Origin: Gallionella sp. | GTDB lineage: Bacteria; Pseudomonadota; Gammaproteobacteria; Burkholderiales; Gallionellaceae | Length of the DNA stretch: 64,000 nucleotides | Direction of reading: 5' to 3' | NCBI GenBank assembly: GCA_028687575.1 | Contig: JAQTZW010000011.1 | Location: 1 to 64,000, forward strand | Shown here: positions 59,890 to 64,000 of the stretch, one piece after another | How the letters are laid out: each line of letters starts with the position of its first letter | Numbering within the stretch: position 1 is the first letter of the stretch | Position numbers and translations under genes: made by a program | The notes under the pieces: model-generated | Database searches by the model: none | Told to the model about the DNA's origin: nothing | Seen by the model: only the letters and a program-made list of their open reading frames with translations

Positions 59890-60348
59890 GTGAATAGAAG
59901 AGAATTGTTGTTGGGTGGCATGGCACTGGCGGGTGCCGCAATGGTCGGCAATGCGCAGGCAGAAGGCGAAGAACACCACCATCACGACATGGGAGGGCAT
60001 GTGCACACAGCCAATCCCTATACCGCTCTGGCGACTTCCGCATCGGACTGCATCCAGAAAGGCGAGGCCTGTTTGAGCCACTGCCTGATTGTGCTGGGAC
60101 AGGGTGACAAGGACATGGCCGAATGCGCCCAAGGGGTGAACCAGATGCTCGCGCTGTGTGCCGCCTTGCAGCAACTGGCTAACCAGAATTCCAAACTGAC
60201 CCCAAGAATGGCCGCGCTGGCAATGGATGCCTGCAATCAGTGTGAAGAAGCCTGCAAGAAGCACGCCAAGGAACACGATGAATGCAAGGTGTGCGGAGAG
60301 AGTTGTGCCGCCTGCGCAAAGGAATGCAAAAAATTCGCCGCCGTTTGA
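59890..60348 (+). CDS. csp1: Tat-exported copper-storage protein, Csp1-like
   Basis: 152 residues from GTG 59890 behind AAGGAG. MNRRELLLGGMALAGAAMVG is a twin-arginine signal ending in AQA, followed by a His-rich segment (HHHHDMGGHVH). The mature part is a four-helix bundle with exactly 13 cysteines, mostly in CxxxC pairs (CIQKGEACLSHC, CNQCEEACKKH, CKVCGESCAACAKEC), the number found in Methylosinus Csp1, whose bundle binds many Cu(I) ions. Expected to store or buffer copper outside the cytoplasm. Fits with the CusBA pump at the other end of the window. Confidence 0.92.
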   Translation: MNRRELLLGGMALAGAAMVGNAQAEGEEHHHHDMGGHVHTANPYTALATSASDCIQKGEACLSHCLIVLGQGDKDMAECAQGVNQMLALCAALQQLANQNSKLTPRMAALAMDACNQCEEACKKHAKEHDECKVCGESCAACAKECKKFAAV

Positions 60349-60519
60349 TTCGCCTGAAGTCAGGACAACCACTCTGTCCTGCCGCGCAACGCTATCTGGC
60401 CCGGAATGAGGCTACCGCGCTACATATGACGGGGTTGCGCCGGATATTTCAGGCTATATAAAAGCGCGGCAGACAAACAATCGGTAAAATCGGCCAGTTA
60501 CTCCAATTCATCCTCCGGC

Positions 60520-61185
60520 ATGTTTCCTGTTCTCACATTGCAATCCTTGCCCCGAAGCACCCCGTTAGAGCGGGTGTGTGTTGGAGGATTGGTGTTGGCG
60601 CTGCATATTGGCTTGGGCGCATTATGGATGATGCGTTCCGAAGTGCCTGCCGTCAGGGTGAGCGAGATGGCAGTCTCGATTGAAATGACGCAGGCCGCAG
60701 CGGTTACGCCTCAGGTGCTGACTCCCCCCGCAACGCCGATGCAAGCGAAGCCTAAAGTCAGACAGGTCTCGCAACCGCCTGTCCAGACTGTGCTGCACGA
60801 GGTCGCCGCATCGACCGATCCGGTAGCCATCCCACCAGCCACAGCCGTTGCCGTGGCGGCGCCGGCATCGCAGGTCGTCGCAGCCGTAGTAGATAGCGGG
60901 CCGGATTTCAAGGCCGCCTACCTGAACAACCCGCGTCCGGCCTATCCTATGGCGGCGCGCCGCATGGGCTGGGAGGGCAGGGTGATCCTGAATGTCGAAG
61001 TGCTGGCAGAAGGCAGGTGTGGCGGCATCAATGTGATCCGCAGCAGTGGCCATGAGATATTGGACAACGCAGCAGTCAGTACCGTGAAGGGCTGGCATTT
61101 TGTTCCGGCACGACATGCGGGACAGCCGATTACGCAATGGTTCAAGCTGCCTATCAATTTTTCGTTCGAGGATACCGACGCATGA
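60520..61185 (+). CDS. tonB: TonB energy transducer
   Basis: 221 residues. An N-terminal membrane anchor (VGGLVLALHIGLGALWMM) is followed by a short Pro-rich spacer (TPPATPMQAKPKVRQ) and the C-terminal TonB domain (NPRPAYPMAARRMGWEGRVILNVEVL, INVIRSSGHEILDNAAV, GWHFVPAR). It transfers proton-motive energy to outer-membrane receptors for siderophores, cobalamin or metals. First of a tonB-exbB-exbD operon with overlapping genes. Confidence 0.95.
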   Translation: MFPVLTLQSLPRSTPLERVCVGGLVLALHIGLGALWMMRSEVPAVRVSEMAVSIEMTQAAAVTPQVLTPPATPMQAKPKVRQVSQPPVQTVLHEVAASTDPVAIPPATAVAVAAPASQVVAAVVDSGPDFKAAYLNNPRPAYPMAARRMGWEGRVILNVEVLAEGRCGGINVIRSSGHEILDNAAVSTVKGWHFVPARHAGQPITQWFKLPINFSFEDTDA

Positions 61186-61799
61186 ATACTCTGTTTTCCG
61201 TCAATTCACCCATCGTCGCAGGCACGCTGGCGCTGCTGGTACTGTTGTCGGTGGTGACCTGGTCCATCGCATTGCTCAAGCTGTGGCGGGAAACTCAAGA
61301 CCGTAAACTCAATCAACTGTTTCAGAAACACTTTTGGGCGGCGAGCAGTTGGAATGAGGCCGGCGAGCGAGCACAGCATGGCGCAGGAGATATCGCCAGT
61401 TTGGCACTGGCGGGTTTTGCCGAGCTCAAGGCACTGGGTACCGACCGGCAGGATCTGATGCACAGTGGCGCACCACAGGAACTGCTGGAGCGGCAGTTGC
61501 GCCAGCAGGTCGAAAACATTAAGCGTCATCACGAACGCGGGCTGGCGGAATTGGCAACCATCGGTTCGACCGCCCCCTTCGTCGGGCTGTTTGGCACAGT
61601 CTGGGGCATCATGCACGCGCTGCAAAACATCGGTCAGAGCGGTTCTGCCTCGCTGGATGTGGTGGCCGGGCCCATCGGCGAGGCACTGATTGCCACCGCC
61701 ATCGGCATCGCCACGGCGCTGCCAGCAGTGCTGGCCTACAACTTTTTCCTGCGCAAACTGCGCCTGCGCGTCAGTGAACTCGATAATTTTGCCGCATGA
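61182..61799 (+). CDS. exbB: ExbB proton-channel subunit
   Basis: 205 residues from ATG 61182, which overlaps the TonB stop; a longer frame inside tonB is not used. Three transmembrane segments (ALLVLLSVVTWSIALLKLW; GSTAPFVGLFGTVWGIMHAL; IATAIGIATALPAVLAYNFFL in part) match the MotA/TolQ/ExbB family. Forms the pentameric channel that energises TonB. Confidence 0.95.
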   Translation: MNTLFSVNSPIVAGTLALLVLLSVVTWSIALLKLWRETQDRKLNQLFQKHFWAASSWNEAGERAQHGAGDIASLALAGFAELKALGTDRQDLMHSGAPQELLERQLRQQVENIKRHHERGLAELATIGSTAPFVGLFGTVWGIMHALQNIGQSGSASLDVVAGPIGEALIATAIGIATALPAVLAYNFFLRKLRLRVSELDNFAA

Positions 61800-61842
61800 T
61801 TTCATGCGGCTGGCGCTCAAGCACGGGTTCAAGGGGTAAGCG

Positions 61843-62247
61843 ATGGCATTCAACGACAATCAGGATGGCGAGATGATGAGCGAAATCAACGTCACGCCGC
61901 TGGTGGATGTGATGTTGGTGTTGCTGGTGGTATTCATCGTAACCGCACCGCTGTTAACACCGCAGTCGCTCAAGATCAGTTTACCCAAGGCCGAGGCGGT
62001 GCAATCGTTAGATCATCCGCAGCAGATCAGCCTGGTGGTGGATGCTCACGGCAATCTGGAGCTGGAACGAATGCATGTGAGCGATCAGGGACTGGCGGAA
62101 TTGTTGCGCAAGCGTTCCGCCGACCCACAATTCCAGTTGCAGGTCGCAGCCGACCAGGCCGTGCCTTATGGCCGCATCGCCGAACTCATGGCATTGGCGC
62201 AACATGCCGGTGTCGCCAAACTGTCGTTCGTTACGCTGAGCAAATAA
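61843..62247 (+). CDS. exbD: ExbD proton-channel subunit
   Basis: 134 residues. MMSEINVTPLVDVMLVLLVVFIVTAPLLT contains the single transmembrane helix with the essential Asp (LVDVMLV). A periplasmic domain follows. It lies 43 bp after exbB and ends at a strong bidirectional terminator. Confidence 0.95.
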   Translation: MAFNDNQDGEMMSEINVTPLVDVMLVLLVVFIVTAPLLTPQSLKISLPKAEAVQSLDHPQQISLVVDAHGNLELERMHVSDQGLAELLRKRSADPQFQLQVAADQAVPYGRIAELMALAQHAGVAKLSFVTLSK

Positions 62248-62263
62248 TCTTTTCCGAGGAATA

Positions 62264-62291
62264 AAAAAAGCACGCCGAGGCGTGCTTTTTT
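62264..62291. terminator. Bidirectional rho-independent terminator between exbD and the helicase
   Basis: AAAAAAGCACGC pairs with GCGTGCTTTTTT around CGAG, giving a T-run on both strands. Serves the two convergent genes. Confidence 0.92.
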
Positions 62292-62311
62292 GTTATCGGT
62301 GTCAGCCGGGA

Positions 62312-63889
62312 TTACGAGGTTTTCTTCAGGCTGTTATGACCGCGACCTTGCGAGAAGCTGGGACGGGAAGAGTCGTGACGAGGGGCACTGTTGCCACCGC
62401 GATTGTTACCGAAGCTACGCTCTTGCGTGCGAGCCTGACCTTGACCGCCGAAGCTGCTGCGCTCCTGACGCTGACCGCCGAAATCCTGTGTAGCGGATTT
62501 GTTCGGCTGACCGTGCCACTGGCCGTGGCCTTCCTTGCGACCGACGTGGCTGTGACGGCTGTCCGGCGCGCTGTGATGGAAACCGGCACCGCCATTGTTG
62601 CCGTTGCCGGCGAAGGCTGAGCTGCGATTACCGCCGCCGAAGCCGCCGCTGCTGCTGCGGTTGGCACCGAAGCCACCGCTGTTGCCGTTGAAGCCGCCGC
62701 GACGCGGGCCGCCATTGCCGCGTGGACGGTCGGAACCACCGGTACGCAACTTGAACTTGGCTTCCAGACCTTCGATGACGTGCATCTTGATGCTTTGTTC
62801 GGTGTAGCGTTCGATGCGCTTCAGCAGTTGCGCGTCACGGTTGGAGGCGAACGAGATGGCGATGCCGGAAGAACCGCCGCGACCGGTACGACCGATGCGG
62901 TGGACGTAATCTTCAGCGACTTTCGGCAGATCGAAGTTGATAACGTGCGAGATGCCTTTCACGTCCAGGCCGCGTGCTGCCACGTCGGTGGCAACCAGTA
63001 CACGGACATTGCCGTTGCGGACGTTCAGCAACGTGCGGTTACGCTCGCGCTGGCTCATGTCGCCATGCAACGCGGCAACAGAATGTCCTTGGGCAGAGAG
63101 TTGGTCGGCCAGACCGTCTGCATCGCGTTTGGTTGCGGTGAACACGATTGCCTGATTGAGTTCGGCATCGGTCAGCAGATGGCTTAGCAGTTTGTTCTTG
63201 TGCGCGACGTCGTCGGCAAAAATCATGCGCTGTTCGATATTCTCGTGTTTGTCCTGAGCCTGCGATACGGTGATGCGCTTAGGCTCCTTCAGTAAACGTG
63301 AGGCCAGATTGCCGATCACTCCGTCCAGCGTGGCAGAGAACAACAGTGTCTGACGACTGGCCGGAGTCGCGGCAGCGATACGCTCCACGTCATCCACGAA
63401 ACCCATGTCCAGCATGCGGTCGGCTTCGTCGAGGATCAGCATTTCCAAGCGTGAGAAATCAATGCGACCGCGTTCCAGATGGTCAATCAGACGACCCGGT
63501 GTGGCGACAAGAATGTCTACCTGACCGGACAGCATGCGGTTTTGCACAGGGTAGGGCATGCCGCCAACTACGCTCATGATTTTGAAACGCATGTGTTTGC
63601 CATATTGCGTGGCGGCATTGCATACCTGCTGCGCCAGTTCGCGGGTTGGTGTCAATACCAGCACACGCGGACCTTTGCCGGCCAACTTGGACGGTGTGGC
63701 CAAACGATTCAGCGCGGGCAGGATGAAGGCGGCGGTTTTGCCGCTGCCAGTCTGGGCGGATGCCATCAGGTCGTGTCCGGCAACTACTTCAGGAATGGCT
63801 TCTGCCTGAATCGGTGTGGGCTGTGTGTAACCGGAGTCAGCGATCGCCTTCATGATGGAGGCGTGTAAATTCAGAGCTTCAAATGACAT
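62312..63889 (-). CDS. rhlE: DEAD-box RNA helicase, RhlE-like, with RGG-type tail
   Basis: 525 residues. The helicase core (1-375) has Q motif PTPIQAEAIP, I AQTGSGKT, Ia PTRELAQQ, II DEAD, III SAT, IV-VI with ATDVAARGLD and HRIGRTGRGG, all intact. The last ~145 residues are Gly/Asn/Ser/Arg/His-rich (GGFGANRSSSGGFGGGN, several GFG units), a disordered RNA-binding tail that can drive condensate formation. Typical roles are ribosome assembly and RNA turnover, often at low temperature. The 110 bp upstream at the window edge is probably its leader. Confidence 0.94.
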   Translation of the reverse strand: MSFEALNLHASIMKAIADSGYTQPTPIQAEAIPEVVAGHDLMASAQTGSGKTAAFILPALNRLATPSKLAGKGPRVLVLTPTRELAQQVCNAATQYGKHMRFKIMSVVGGMPYPVQNRMLSGQVDILVATPGRLIDHLERGRIDFSRLEMLILDEADRMLDMGFVDDVERIAAATPASRQTLLFSATLDGVIGNLASRLLKEPKRITVSQAQDKHENIEQRMIFADDVAHKNKLLSHLLTDAELNQAIVFTATKRDADGLADQLSAQGHSVAALHGDMSQRERNRTLLNVRNGNVRVLVATDVAARGLDVKGISHVINFDLPKVAEDYVHRIGRTGRGGSSGIAISFASNRDAQLLKRIERYTEQSIKMHVIEGLEAKFKLRTGGSDRPRGNGGPRRGGFNGNSGGFGANRSSSGGFGGGNRSSAFAGNGNNGGAGFHHSAPDSRHSHVGRKEGHGQWHGQPNKSATQDFGGQRQERSSFGGQGQARTQERSFGNNRGGNSAPRHDSSRPSFSQGRGHNSLKKTS

Positions 63890-64000
63890 AGTGTTTCCTT
63901 TTAAAAATCAAAGGGAATCCTTAAGTTGCGGCGCGATTTTAAGGCGCAACGCAAATGCCACCCAGCATCATAGCGGGTTGCAGGGCCGGGTAATTCCGGC

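Noticed and set aside
1..64000. tRNA or rRNA genes, and a tRNA attachment site for the prophage
   Set aside because: None recognised by eye; the prophage integrates by transposition, so no att site is expected.

Overview
The window looks like chromosome of a betaproteobacterium, most like the Nitrosomonadales/Gallionellaceae group. That is inferred from gene types and moderate-to-high GC, not from a marker gene. It holds two host blocks separated by a complete Mu-like transposable prophage of about 37.4 kb.

Host block 1 (1-16868): the 3' end of an unidentified gene; a copper/silver-type RND efflux pair (cusB with a fused CusF-like domain, then cusA); a HU protein; a 1303-residue CBS-PAS-GAF-GGDEF-EAL c-di-GMP protein behind a clear sigma-70 promoter; a 770-residue all-coiled-coil protein with no proline; map-glnD; and two tandem glycine-zipper envelope proteins closed by a strong terminator. 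After these comes a dispersed repeat element of about 540 bp.

Prophage (16869-54234): both ends can be read. Each begins TGAA, carries two GATAAAT-type repeats 22-23 bp apart in inverted orientation, and is flanked by the 6-bp duplication GGGGGC. The phage has landed inside the repeat element, whose ~70-bp terminal inverted repeats now lie 38 kb apart. The early genes (Rha, small regulators, transposases A and B, Gam, a HU-like protein, GemA, Mor) are on the minus strand. They run into protease/scaffold, capsid and a long-tailed siphovirus-like tail module that ends in com-dam. The repressor, a candidate PD-(D/E)XK nuclease, lysis genes, terminase, portal, MuF-type head protein and virion morphogenesis protein are on the plus strand. 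The late genes of Mu are therefore split into two divergent blocks, with the break between the equivalents of Mu genes 31 and 32. The most interesting cargo is a MuF head protein with a C-terminal HExxH metallopeptidase-like domain, followed by a tightly coupled 87-residue orphan (candidate toxin and immunity pair), and the nuclease gene next to the repressor. Other well-supported details are a lambda G/GT-like A-AAA-AAC frameshift site, an Rz1 gene nested inside Rz, and a scaffold start nested inside the protease gene.

Host block 2 (54241-64000): two small membrane proteins; a MacAB-TolC-like tripartite ABC exporter operon (minus strand); a Tat-exported Csp1-like copper-storage protein with 13 cysteines; a tonB-exbB-exbD operon; and an RhlE-like DEAD-box helicase with a long Gly/Arg/Asn/Ser-rich tail. 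The copper pump at one end and copper-storage protein at the other suggest a copper-handling lifestyle.
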